Made by a program: the position numbers and the translations under genes. From Closterium sp. Naga37s-1 (Eukaryota; Streptophyta; Zygnematophyceae; Desmidiales; Closteriaceae), in contig CANJKZ010000410.1 of assembly GCA_947471745.1 (NCBI GenBank), positions 1,361,501-1,425,500 on the forward strand: DNA of 64,000 nt, in the 5' to 3' direction. The first letter of the stretch is position 1. Each line of letters begins with the position of its first letter. This document shows positions 42,301 to 51,667 of the stretch, piece by piece. A model generated the notes under the pieces. That model was given only the letters and a program-made list of their open reading frames with translations. It had not been told where the DNA came from and searched no databases.

Positions 42301-45300
42301 TCACATCTGCAGCCACTGAGAAATACTCTAGAGCTGTGCGCACGTCACCGGCCCTCAGAAACACAGACACCGCATACTTGCGAATAATCCCTGCTATGTC
42401 AGCCTCTGCATCAACAACAGCCCCTGCTCCTCCTCCCCCTCCCGCTCCTCCTCCTGCTCCCGCTCCCCCTGCTCCCCCGTCCGCGCCATCCCCCCTCGCC
42501 GCTCCCCCTCCTCCTCCGCCCCCCCCTCCTCGCATCGCCAGCTGTAAGCCTCCAGAGTGCGCCAGGGCAATCCCAAGGTGCACTGCATCTACCACATCTA
42601 TACTCTCCAGGTGGTATACCACTGCTGCGTGCAGCTGCAGGCTCAGCAGCAGCACGTATGGGTACACCAGTGGGTCTTTTCCGTTCTTGGTGTAATATGA
42701 TGGGTCAAAGCGGGACAGATAGGCCTGTAGATTCTCTAGGGTGCAATACACACCAGAGTTTGCAGCAGTGGCGGCAGAAGCAGCATCGGCGCCCGAAGCA
42801 CCCCCGAACCCGCCCATCCACCCGCCCCTGTCTCGGCCGGAAAACGAGAGGCCAGAAGGGGAGGCTTGGGAGCGAGGGGAGGGCTCGGCCTGGCGCAAGA
42901 TAGCAAGATGGAACCACATGAAATCTTCTATGGTTGGGAAGAGAGACGGGGCTTCACGTAACAGCCGATCTGCTAAGGCTTTCCGGCCTGAGATGAGAAC
43001 ATAGAGGAGGAATTTGCGGCGATCTACCCCTCCTGCTGCCCCCCCTGCTGCTGCTCCTGTGAAGGACGCTCCTGGGCGGGATAGAGAGGAGTGGGATGCG
43101 GTGCGCGCCATGCGGTCGCACTCGTCTGCTGCTGCTGCGGAGGTGGCGGGGTCGATCGAGCCGTTGGATGAGAGCCACGTGGCAAGCTGATTGGGCGGGT
43201 AAAAGAATGGAGGTTGGGAATGGGGCGGTGAATATAGGTAAGCAAAAAAGGTAAAGGAGGAGGGGAGAGGGTGAGCGATGGCGAGGACGGGCAGGAGGTG
43301 AACAGAAAAGGGTGTAAGAGAGAGGCAAAGGGTATGTGTGTGACAAGAGCAGCAGCAGTGTACCAAGAGCAGCCTGAAAGAGGGCGAGCAGCATAAAAGG
43401 TAAAAGGCAAAGGGCAAAGGGTATGTGCGTACCAAGGGGGCAAAGGCACGGGCGGATCGGGAGTTCTGTGCGACGTGGAGAGCATCGTTGGTGAAGCCCG
43501 AGCGCAGACAGTAGAAGATCTGTTAAAAGGGGGGGAAAGGGGTGGGGGGGGAAGAGGATGGGTGAGGAGGAGAGGGGTTATGCAGTGTGAGTGGTGGAGA
43601 GGGGGAGAGGAGAGGAGAGGAGAGTAGAGGAGAGGAGCGTAGAGGAGAGGAGAGGAGCGGAGAGGAGAAGAGAGGAGAGGCGAGGAGAGGAGAGGCGAGG
43701 AGAGGCGAGGAGAGGAGAGGCGAGGAGAGGAGAGGAGAGGAGAGGAGAGGAGAGGCGAGGAGAGGAGAGGAGAGGAGAGGAGAGGAGAGGAGAGGCGAGG
43801 AGAGGCGAGGAAATGAGAGGACAGGAACGGAGAGGAGAGGAGAGGAACGGAGAGGATTAGAACGAGCTGCTACCATGCTAGTTGGTGTGAAGATTATAAC
43901 GAGCTGCTTCCGTGCTTGTCGCATCCCTCCCCATCAGCACCACACCATCCCATCCCTACGCCCCTCCCCACCCACTTATGCGCGCACCTGGTGCCATGTG
44001 GTGTCGAGGGGAGGCAATAGGATACCTCCAGCACCACACTATCCACCCACCACGCCATTCACCCAACCCCCCACGCCCCTCCCCGCCCACTTATGCTCGC
44101 ACCTGGTGCCACGTGGTGTCGAGGGGAGGCAGGCGGGTTGTGGGTGTGGCATCAAAGTCCAGAGGGCCCTGGTCCCGCAGGCGCACCTGATGGGCGCGGG
44201 GAGAGAGGGCGGCGGAAGGAGGAAGTGGGGGTAGAAAAGGGGGGATGAGAAGCGTGGTATGAAGTCTTGCTGTGGGCGTGGCATCAAAGTCCAGAGGGCC
44301 CTGGTCCCGCAGGCGCACCTGATGGGAGGTGGAGGAAGAGGGAGGGATGGAGGAGCATGGTATGGGGTTGGGTCGTGGGGATGGGGAAAGGAGGAGGGGA
44401 GTGAGAGGTGAGTCACTTCTGTGGCATCAAAGTCCAGTGGGCCCTGGTCCTGCAGGTGTGGCATTAGGTCCTGCAGCCACACCTAATGGCAGGCAGCAAG
44501 GAGGGAGTGAGATAAGAGGTGGGGAAACATGGGGTATGGAGAATGGGGCATGAGGCATGGAGCAGAGGGCGTGGCACATACGCATGGCACATGGCACATG
44601 GAGCATGAGCACTTTTTAGTTTGATTCAAATAGCAGGCAAGGAGGGCAGCGCACTACTCTGAAGGCATTTCTATGAGAGCATTTACCCTGAGAAAGGCCC
44701 GCACGCGGTGAAGACTGCCAGTGGAACCACCCAGTGATGCCTGGGTGGGGGAGCAGGGAGCAGCACAACGGGGGAGGGCAGGGACGGGAGCAGGGAGGGG
44801 AAGAAGGGGAGGGGAGAAGGGAGGGGAAGCGGGGGAGGGGAGCAGGGAGGGGAAGCGGGGGAGGGGAGCAGGGAGGGGAAGCGGGGGAGGGGAGCAGGGG
44901 GGGAAGTTATTAGGCGGGGAAGAGGAGGAGGGACGGAGAAAAGGCAATCGAACGCCAAGGAGAGAGATGAGCGGGAAACGAGGGGACTAAAGCTGTCATT
45001 CAAGAGTAAGGCAGTGTGACTATACAGTAACGTAGTGTGATTACATATTTACTGAATAAGTGTGTGTCACTATCGAGTTGTGTGATATTGAGTATTTCAG
45101 TGTGACTATAGTAGAGTGACCCCGTGTGTGTGACAATATAGAGTAAACGAGTGTGGTGCCCATACCTCGTTGGGGTGGGACTGGATCACATTGAGCATGT
45201 ACTGAGCATGCCCCTTCTCCAGATGCCGCCTCGCCCCCACCACCATTCCCATGCGGTCCCCCCGCAGGAAAGGTGCTCCTGATGAGGATGGTGATGGCGA

Positions 45301-48300
45301 TAGAGAGGCCCCTGACTGCTGCTGCTCGTCCTCCCCCAGGAGACTCTGCCAGTGGGAGGCGGGGATGATTGAATTTATTCCGTTTAAGAAAATTCAAAGG
45401 AGGGATGGAATGGAAGGACCCATGGGTGTATGCCTGCTAATCTCTCCGCACTGCAAAACTCTGCTCTCTCGCGCCCACTCTTCTCTCCTCACTGCTAAGT
45501 CTTCTCTGGTCTCTTCACCCCCAGGTTTCCCCCTCCCCTCCTCCTCTCCCCTCCCTCCCTCACCTGCACCAGCTGCCAGATCTGCCTCGTGCCCACAGAC
45601 TGCTGCTTATCTGAGTCACACTCCAAAGTGAACCTCTATCTGCACATTACCCTTGCTGCCCTCCCCGCCCCACCCCCCCACCCCCCCTCCCTCCATCGCA
45701 CCTGCACCAGCTGCCAGATCTGCCTCGTGCCCACAGATTGCTGCGCCTCGCCCCGCACCTCCCCCCCTGTCGCCCTCTCATATGCTGCTGCCATAGCCGT
45801 TGCAACCTGGCATGGGGCGTGGGACGTGGGATGTGAGGCGTGGAATGAGAGGCACGGGGTCATTTTAAATCGACTCAGAACTCGCCCCGCACCTCCCCCC
45901 CCTGTCGCCCTCTCATATGCCGCTGCCATAGCCGTTGCCATCTGGAGTGGGGAGTGGGACACGGGGCACGGGGCACGGGGCACGGGGGGGCACGGGGCAC
46001 GGGGCACGGGGCAAGGTGCAACGGGGCACGCAGACGAGCGAGAAGGAGCGGTGTGGAGAAAGAACATGAGCGAACAAGGGTGTGCTTTTGAGTCGACTCA
46101 AAAGCGAACAAGGGTGTGCAAAAAGGAACGTGCATCACTAGACATAAATGAACCCCACATTCATCTCACCTTGACCGCCACGCCTTGCTCAGCAGCAGCG
46201 TTCAGCTCCCCCACCACCTGCGCATATGCCACCTCCCTCGCCTCCCCCACCGCTCTCCCGCCCCCCCCAGGTGACGCAAACCCCGCAGCAGCAGTGGCAG
46301 GGGACGCAGCAGCAGCAGCTGAACGAGGGGACATCGCCGAGAGAAACCGCTGCTGGGCCTTCCCAGGCGTACCAGCAATACCACCAGCAGCAGCAGCAAC
46401 AGTACCAGCACCAGCAGAGCCAGCAGAATTAGTGGAGAAGGAGGAGGGGAAGGAGGAGGGGTTGAGGCGAGTGAGGCCGTGCAGCAGGTCGCGCTTGTCC
46501 CTCTGCCAGTCGTCCTGAATGGCTCGAGCCATGAAGGAATCGAAGGACGCGGTGTTCTCCCGCACTGCTGCCTGCACCGCCATCACCAGACTCGTCTCGT
46601 GCACCTGGTGGTTGGAGGGGGTGGGGTTACACGTGCGGTTACAGTTTCAGCTTCACTTTCAGTTACGGTTACAAAGGGCGGCTGAGTTACGACCGATGGA
46701 CAAGTGGATAAAAGGTGGAGAAGGATTGGGAGCGGTGGTGGGAGGCACAATATGGCAATAAGAGGCAGGCAGTACCTGGCTGAGGCAGGCCGTACCTGGG
46801 TGAGGCAGGCCGTACCTGGGTGAGGCAGGCCGTACCTGGGTGAGGTATTCCTCTACGCTGCCTGCATCCACTGGCAGCACATCCTCAAAGGTCGTCTGCC
46901 AGGCACCAGGTGGAAGGGGGGTGGGGGGGGAGGGAGAAGATAGAGTGGGGGGAAGACATGCTATAAAGTGAGGAGGAAGGAGGGGACGGAGAAGTGGTTG
47001 GGCTGCACAGAGCACGGGTCCTTAAAAGGAGGAAAAAAAACACTTTTTTTTTTTTTATCGTCGCAGTTCGTCTGAGGCGGCGGGTCAAGAAAACACACAC
47101 ACAGAGACTCACATTGAGGTGCATGGAGGCCCACCTTGAGGTGCATGGAGGCCCACCTTGAGGTGCATGGAGGCCTACCTTGAGGTGCATGGAGGCCCAC
47201 CTTGAGGTGCACGGAGCGCAGGTCCTTGGTCAGCTGCTCCGCGTTGATGCCCTCGCGCGCCAACAGCCTGCGCGCCCATGCGCAAGGGGGAGCGCGGAGA
47301 GAAGGGGAAGCGCGGAGAGAGGGACGGGCGCGGAGAGGGGAGGAGGGAAGGGGGAGGGGCAGAGTGGGGGGAGGCGGAGGGAGGGGAGGGGTAAAGGGGG
47401 GGAGACGGGGTGCGCCAGAGTGAGGAGACGGGGGAAGGGGGAGGAGGGTAAGGCGGTACTGGAGTGACTGAGGTTGGAGGTGTACAGAGGGTTTGAAATG
47501 GTTCGAATCAAGGTACAAATGGTTCGTGAGGCGCCACAGCTCTTAGAGCCCATGTGTATCTTATCTTTATACCATCCATCTCCATCCCAAATCTCCACTC
47601 CCCGTTCCCCATTCCCCACTACTTCCCTCCTTCCCCGCTCCCTGGACCCCACTCACCAATCCCAGTTACCCACTCCCCGCTCCTCACTCCCCATTCCCCG
47701 CTCCCCTCCCTTTTCCCACTCCCCGTTCCCCCCCTTCCCCCGCGCGCACCTCCCCGCCCCCCTCACCGCGTGGCGGCGTTGGTCTCGGTGACGGCATCCA
47801 GGCGCGACGTGCGCGCCCTCAGCTGCTGCGACAACGCCTCCAACTGGTCCAAACTCCTCTGCACCGCACGGCAGTGCATGGGAAGATGAGAACATGAGAA
47901 CGGGAGGATAGAGGGGAGAAAAGGGAGGAGAAGACAGGAGAGAGACGGAGGAGAAAATGGAAGAGAGGGAGAAGAGGATGAGGGTGTGAGAGTTGTCGTG
48001 GCAAATCACAGAGAGTAGCAGTTGCTGGGGAGGGGAGCGCGGCGAGAGGGAACCCTCAGGCGCGATTGGCACGGGGAGAAGGAGGAAGGTTAGGTAGAGG
48101 AGGCGGATGAGGGGAGGCGGATGAGGGGAGGCGGATGAGTGGAGGCGGATGAGGGGAAGCGGATGAGGAGAAGCGGATGAGGGGAAGCGGATGAGGGGAA
48201 GAGTTAAAGCGGGGAGCAGTGGTGGAAGGCATGCGACGGGCCGAATGATGGGAGCGACAGGCACTCGTGCCGAATTGCGAACAGATCATCAGCTGATCCC

Positions 48301-48570
48301 TGAGAGGCGTAACGCTGATAAGAAAAGCGGCTGCGTCACGATCCGCATATGAACCTACCCACTCCGCGGTACGGTCAGAATCGCGAGCAAACGTGCCTCA
48401 GAAGTTGCATAACCTATCTAGACTAGCCGTTACTGGCGACTGCTTCAGGCCTTCCAAATCTGTTGCAGAGGCACCTGAATGGGCGGGAATTCGGACTCTG
48501 TTGCGGAGAATCGCGAGAGCTGCTGCTGGCTCCTCTGCAGCAGATCCTCCCATCCCCTTCCGCTCTCCAT
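39351..48570 (-). CDS. NUP93: Nucleoporin NUP93/NIC96, complete 14-exon gene
   Basis: Scaffold nucleoporin of the inner ring of the nuclear pore. Exons in transcript order: 48570-48475 (ATG; GWEDLLQRSQQQL), 47858-47767 (LDQLEALSQQLRARTSRLDA), 47267-47201 (LLAREGINAEQLTKDL), 46895-46836 (TTFEDVLPVDAGSVEEYL), 46604-46170 (AIQDDWQRDKRDLLHGL), 45806-45702 (TRQIWQLVQ), 45345-45166 (RRHLEKGHAQYMLNVIQ), 44740-44687, 44186-44103 (GPLDFDATPTTRLPPLDTTW), 43519-43433, 43186-42011 (FDPSYYTKNGKDPLVYPYVL), 41395-41154, 40112-39821, 39446-39351 (HRNWPQHIYELAARMHS, TAA). All phases agree and give about 1021 aa. Land-plant NUP93 is near 860 aa; the excess is Gly/Ala/Ser-rich insertions in the large exon and exon 12. 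The exon order matches plant NUP93 throughout. Several exons have partial adjacent copies. Confidence 0.93.
39821..40775 (-). repeat. Four partial copies of NUP93 exon 13
   Basis: The functional exon is 39821-40112. Its 5' portion with acceptor (FPDRSSLAEQQVAFRQLESI) is repeated at about 40263-40371, 40535-40642 and, shorter, 40730-40773. The middle copies extend to FYLDYAASRLPS and then leave the exon; the one at 40263 has a TAG in place of Glu after QL. Each copy keeps a pyrimidine-tract acceptor. Confidence 0.88.
41346..41655 (-). repeat. Three copies of the start of NUP93 exon 12
   Basis: The real acceptor lies at 41396 (CACCAG|GCCATACACCTC). Similar acceptor-plus-exon starts occur at about 41515 (GCCGTACACCCCTATCGGTG) and 41653 (TCCATACACCTACC). 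Upstream copies lose homology after 10 to 25 codons. Confidence 0.8.
41898..41966 (-). repeat. Copy of the 3' end of NUP93 exon 11 with donor
   Basis: The end of exon 11 (QVVLGAAKDCQDMGQDEE|GTGAGT at 42011) is repeated about 100 bp downstream with the same donor, giving a second possible 5' splice site in the same frame context. Confidence 0.85.
43585..43862. repeat. Homopurine tract (GGAGA-type), NUP93 intron 9
   Basis: About 280 bp of almost pure A/G on the plus strand, built of GAGAGGAGAGGCGAG-like units. In the transcript this is a huge polypyrimidine tract about 65 nt before the exon 10 acceptor at 43520. It could form triplex DNA. The open frames of EERRGEE repeats here are artefacts. 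Confidence 0.9.
43985..44480 (-). repeat. Four partial copies of NUP93 exon 9
   Basis: The functional exon is 44103-44186. Its 5' part with acceptor (VRLRDQGPLDFDAT) recurs at about 44270-44318 and, diverged, at 44421-44480. Its 3' end with donor recurs at about 43987-44019. Intron sequence next to each copy also differs. Confidence 0.87.
45564..45945 (-). repeat. Partial copies of NUP93 exon 6 flanking the real exon
   Basis: The real exon is 45702-45806. Its 3' end with donor (TRQIWQLVQ) is repeated at about 45564-45607. Its 5' part (ATAMAAAYERATGG) is repeated at about 45881-45945. The latter copy starts directly after TTTTAAATCGACTCAGAA (45863-45880), a diverged member (15 of 18) of the palindrome group. 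Confidence 0.85.
46070..46119. repeat. 18-bp palindrome inserted between a 16-bp direct repeat
   Basis: GCGAACAAGGGTGTGC occurs at 46070-46085 and 46104-46119. Exactly between them, 46086-46103, is TTTTGAGTCGACTCAAAA, a perfect palindrome identical to the core at 1452-1469 in the M3 gene 45 kb away. It lies in NUP93 intron 5. Confidence 0.95.
46772..46855 (-). repeat. 5' splice-site array, NUP93 exon 4
   Basis: The 20-bp unit GTACGGCCTGCCTCACCCAG follows the exon 4 donor about three to four times, the last copy slightly diverged (GTACTGCCTGCC). Every unit boundary is CAG|GTACGG, a duplicate of the real exon-intron junction. Confidence 0.9.
47112..47215 (-). repeat. 5' splice-site array, NUP93 exon 3
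   Basis: A 22-bp unit containing CACCTCAAG|GTGGGCCTCC is repeated about four to five times from the exon 3 end into the intron. Each unit restores the junction CTCAAG|GT. One unit reads GTAGGC instead of GTGGGC, a better donor. Confidence 0.9.
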
Positions 48571-49264
48571 GCCGCCGTCGATTCCCGCGGACTACGCTGC
48601 GTTCGTCAGTCGAGCGGAGCAGACGATTTATCACGAAAACTAAAGCAGGAGGCAGGCGGTTTCTGAGAATTCTAAGAAGGCTGTGTTCTAAGAAGGCGCG
48701 GCAGCAGTAGAATCGACTGGTGGAGATCGGTCGAGAACGGCGACGAGGGCTCTCCACAATACACGATCAGGGGAAGCAAGATTTCCAGAATACGCGGCGA
48801 AGGGCTTAGGGGACGAACGCGACGGACCAAGGCGCTGGGGGTATGCAATGCAAGTTGAAAACGGCGACGGCGAAATCGCTGAATAGCGTGTATAGTGTGG
48901 CCGGCGCGCTTATACACGGCATACCGCGTCGCACCTAAAGCGATCAACGGCCAAGAGTGCTGCGCAGCCCCAGAAAACGCTGCGAGTGAGCACAAGAGGT
49001 CAGAAAAGGATCGCGCTTGTAATGGCGGGCTTGGCTTGTATTGGATCTGTGACAGAGCAGCAGCGTTCCTGACTGGCATTTGAATTTGCAAAAGTTAGAA
49101 CAAACTGTACAGTGCTTCCGTATAAAGTACCATATGGTATGGCAATTTGCAAACCACATCCAATACGAGTATGGTGCCATACAGAAAGAAATGCATACAC
49201 AATTCCTATATCCAAACAACAGAGTTTCCTAACTTTATCCATCCCTTACTAACCCCTTCTGGTA
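48571..49264. other. Intergenic, NUP93 upstream region
   Basis: About 700 bp between the NUP93 start codon and the ZCCHC17-like stop, both on minus. It should hold the NUP93 5' UTR and promoter and the ZCCHC17 3' end. 49080-49250 is AT-rich. No gene seen. Confidence 0.6.
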
Positions 49265-51319
49265 TCAATCACTCTCACTGCCCGCACCTCTCTTGTGTCG
49301 GGATCCCCTCTTCTTGTCTCTGTGACTCCTCCGCTCCTTCCGCTTCCGCTCATCACTCGAACCACTACTCCCTTCACTCTCGCTGCTGCTCTCCTCTTCC
49401 CTCCTCCGCTTCCTCCTCCTCTCCCGCTTCTTTTCACTCCCACTGCTATCAGAGCTGCTACTACCATCACCCCCTCTCCTCTTCCTCCTTTCCCTCTTGG
49501 CTTCCTTCCGCGCTTTCTTCCTCTCCCTCCTCTCCTTCTTCTCCCTCTTCATCTCTTCAATAATCCTCAATGCATCCTCCACACTCCCTATCCCCAATCC
49601 CTTCTCCTTCTCCTTCGCCTTCTCCTCTCGCTTCCGCTCTTTCTCCCAACTCCTCTCCTCCCTCTCTCCCCTCCTGTCTTTCTTCTCCCCTCCCCTCTCC
49701 CCTCCCTCTTGCCCCACTCCATCCTCAACCCTTTCCTCCTCCCTCGCACTCCCCACACGCCCAGAACCATCCCCAATCGCCCCAACAATCGCCATCCCTT
49801 TTTGCTGAGCTGTCATCCACGCAGGCTGAGTCATCGCCAGCCCTCTCCCCCTCCCCCTCAGGTCCACATCAGCCACATCCATCCCCCTTCTCCCCCCATC
49901 CCCCCCATCCCTCCCTCTTCCCCCAAACTCCCCTCTCCCACCACCCCCAGCTCTCAGCAACCCACCACCACCACCGCCACCGCCACCACCCCTCCCACTG
50001 CCTCTCCCAACACCCCCCCCGCCCCCTCCTCCATCCACCCCTATCCTCTCCTCCCCGGCATCATCCGCCAAAAGCTCATAGCTCGCGCCCACAGGCCCAT
50101 AGCACTCCGCCTTTAAGTGCCCCTGCCCCCCACACCGTGTGCACGTAACATTCAAGACCGCTTCTAGCTCCAATTTCACGGGGGCACGCCATTTGCTGCC
50201 GCCGCCCTGCCCGCCTCCTATCCGTTGATTACTCGGGTCGCGATCCGCACCGTCCGTTTGCGAAACCACCTTCATGGAGCACCCGATCCGGATGTTTGCC
50301 GAGCCTGGCAGGCCCGGAGTCGTGTCGATGACGTCAGCGCCGGTCTCGTCTTTAAGACTAATTACCTTCACCCAGACCTGCTCGCCCTCTGCCGCCACGC
50401 CTTTAAGAGCCTCCACCTTTGCGTCGTCTGTGTCGTCTCGCTTAGCCACCTGCGGGATTCGGGGTTTTTACATGGGACAGCAGATTCGTCGGGGCATGGA
50501 GGGTCACGATGTCCGACAGCTGGGCTTCAATGCGTGTGTGTATTGCGAGATTGCACTGTATCTGTACACTGAGCAACAGACACAGCAATACGCGCACCCG
50601 AGGAGCAACCCCGCACGCTATGTCATTTTGCCAAAAGTCCCGGCCAGATTTGTCATGGCAGTCCCTCCAAAGCAGTCGCACACGCACCTCGTAGTCGGAC
50701 ACGCACCTCGTAGTCGCACACGCACCTCGTAGTCGGACACATGCGACAGGTGCACGAGACCGTGCTTGCGATGGCCCTCCAGCCGCACGAACATGCCGAA
50801 CGGCCGAATCGAGTGCACCGTCGCGCGGTGAATCGAGTACAGCGCTGGCACCGCATCCGATCCCTCTCTATCCCGACGCTCCTGACGCTGCTGACGCTCC
50901 CCGCCGTCGCGCCGTCCCCCCGCTCCCCTAGCCCCCGCGTGACCCCTTCCGCCGTCCCCCTCCGCGCCCCGCCACCTGTCCATTTCTCCCCCCCTGTCCC
51001 TCTCCCTCCCCCTCTCCCTGTCCCCGTATCCCTGCTCGCGCTCCCGCCGTTCGTCCCTCCACACTCCGTCTTCCCCCCATCCTCCGCCATTCCCCCGGCC
51101 ATCACTCCCCCGCTCCGTCCGCCTATCGCCCCCCCGATCCCGCCGCTCATCGCCCCGCGCAGCCCTGTCGTCGCGGCTTTCTCCGCCGTCGCGCTTGTCT
51201 GGACCCCATCTGCTTGCGCGCGTGCCCCCGCGCTCGTCCCCGCGCGGCGAGCGCTCCATCGCGGAGCCTAAGCCGCCAAATCCGCCGGCCTCGCGGTCAT
51301 CCCAGTCCTCTCCGTCCAT
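49265..51319 (-). CDS. ZCCHC17: ZCCHC17-like (pNO40) S1 and zinc-knuckle RNA-binding protein
   Basis: Two exons, 51319-50726 and 50449-49265, phase 0, giving 592 aa. The N-terminal 135 residues are Arg/Asp/Gly-rich (RERDRGGEMDRWRG). An S1-type domain then spans the intron: YSIHRATVHSIRPFGMFVRL, KHGLVHLSHVSDYE, then VWVKVIS and IRIGCSMKVVSQTDGADRDP. The CCHC knuckle CTRCGGQGHLKAEC follows, and a basic/serine C-tail (KKERRERKKARKEAKRER, SSSSDSSGSEKKRERRR). This order matches animal ZCCHC17, a nucleolar/ribosome- and splicing-associated protein; the Arg-rich N-extension is extra. The acidic/basic tail suggests nuclear location. The donor region is tandemly repeated. Confidence 0.9.
50678..50735 (-). 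repeat. 5' splice-site array, ZCCHC17 exon 1
   Basis: Three 18-bp units each reading CGACTACGAG|GTGCGTGT restore the exon 1 donor. The distal units alternate TGCGACTACGAG and TCCGACTACGAG. Use of a downstream donor would add a multiple of 6 codons (VRVRLR... type) to the S1 domain. Confidence 0.9.
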
Positions 51320-51667
51320 TTGCGAAGATCTTTCGCTGAGGATTTTGTCTGGCGAAGAAAAAAATTAACCAAATGACAAAAATTGGATCGCTTGTATGGA
51401 ACTTGGCTCCTTTCCCCCTCAGCTTATACAAATATCTGCACCCAGATTTTTCACCTTTACACCTGTTTGGCACGTCGTTTTAGGTGTAAGCGAGCTATAT
51501 AAATACACTATTGCAAAATTACCGTACGTGGTCTTATGCTCTATCCCATACTGCTCCACCGTTTTTAGACAAAACAAGCCATATAAGTCACTGTACAGGA
51601 CAAGAAACTTCAATCAAGCAATCCTCATAAGATTTCAAACAAATACATCATTACTCCCAAGCTCCGA
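51320..51667. other. Intergenic between two minus-strand genes
   Basis: 348 bp, AT-rich, presumably the ZCCHC17 promoter/5' UTR and DUF1997 3' UTR. No open frame with recognisable content. Confidence 0.6.

Noticed and set aside
43587..44234. Open frame of GEERRGEERR repeats as a charged protein
   Set aside because: Product of the homopurine tract within a NUP93 intron on the opposite strand.
44605..44632. A further TTTTGAG-type palindrome (CTTTTTAGTTTGATTCAAATAG)
   Set aside because: Arms match too poorly and no duplicated flank could be shown; not counted with the group.
49295..50116. Proline/leucine-rich plus-strand frame opposite the ZCCHC17 gene
   Set aside because: Antisense of the basic/Ser-rich tail; the minus frame has the S1 and CCHC motifs.
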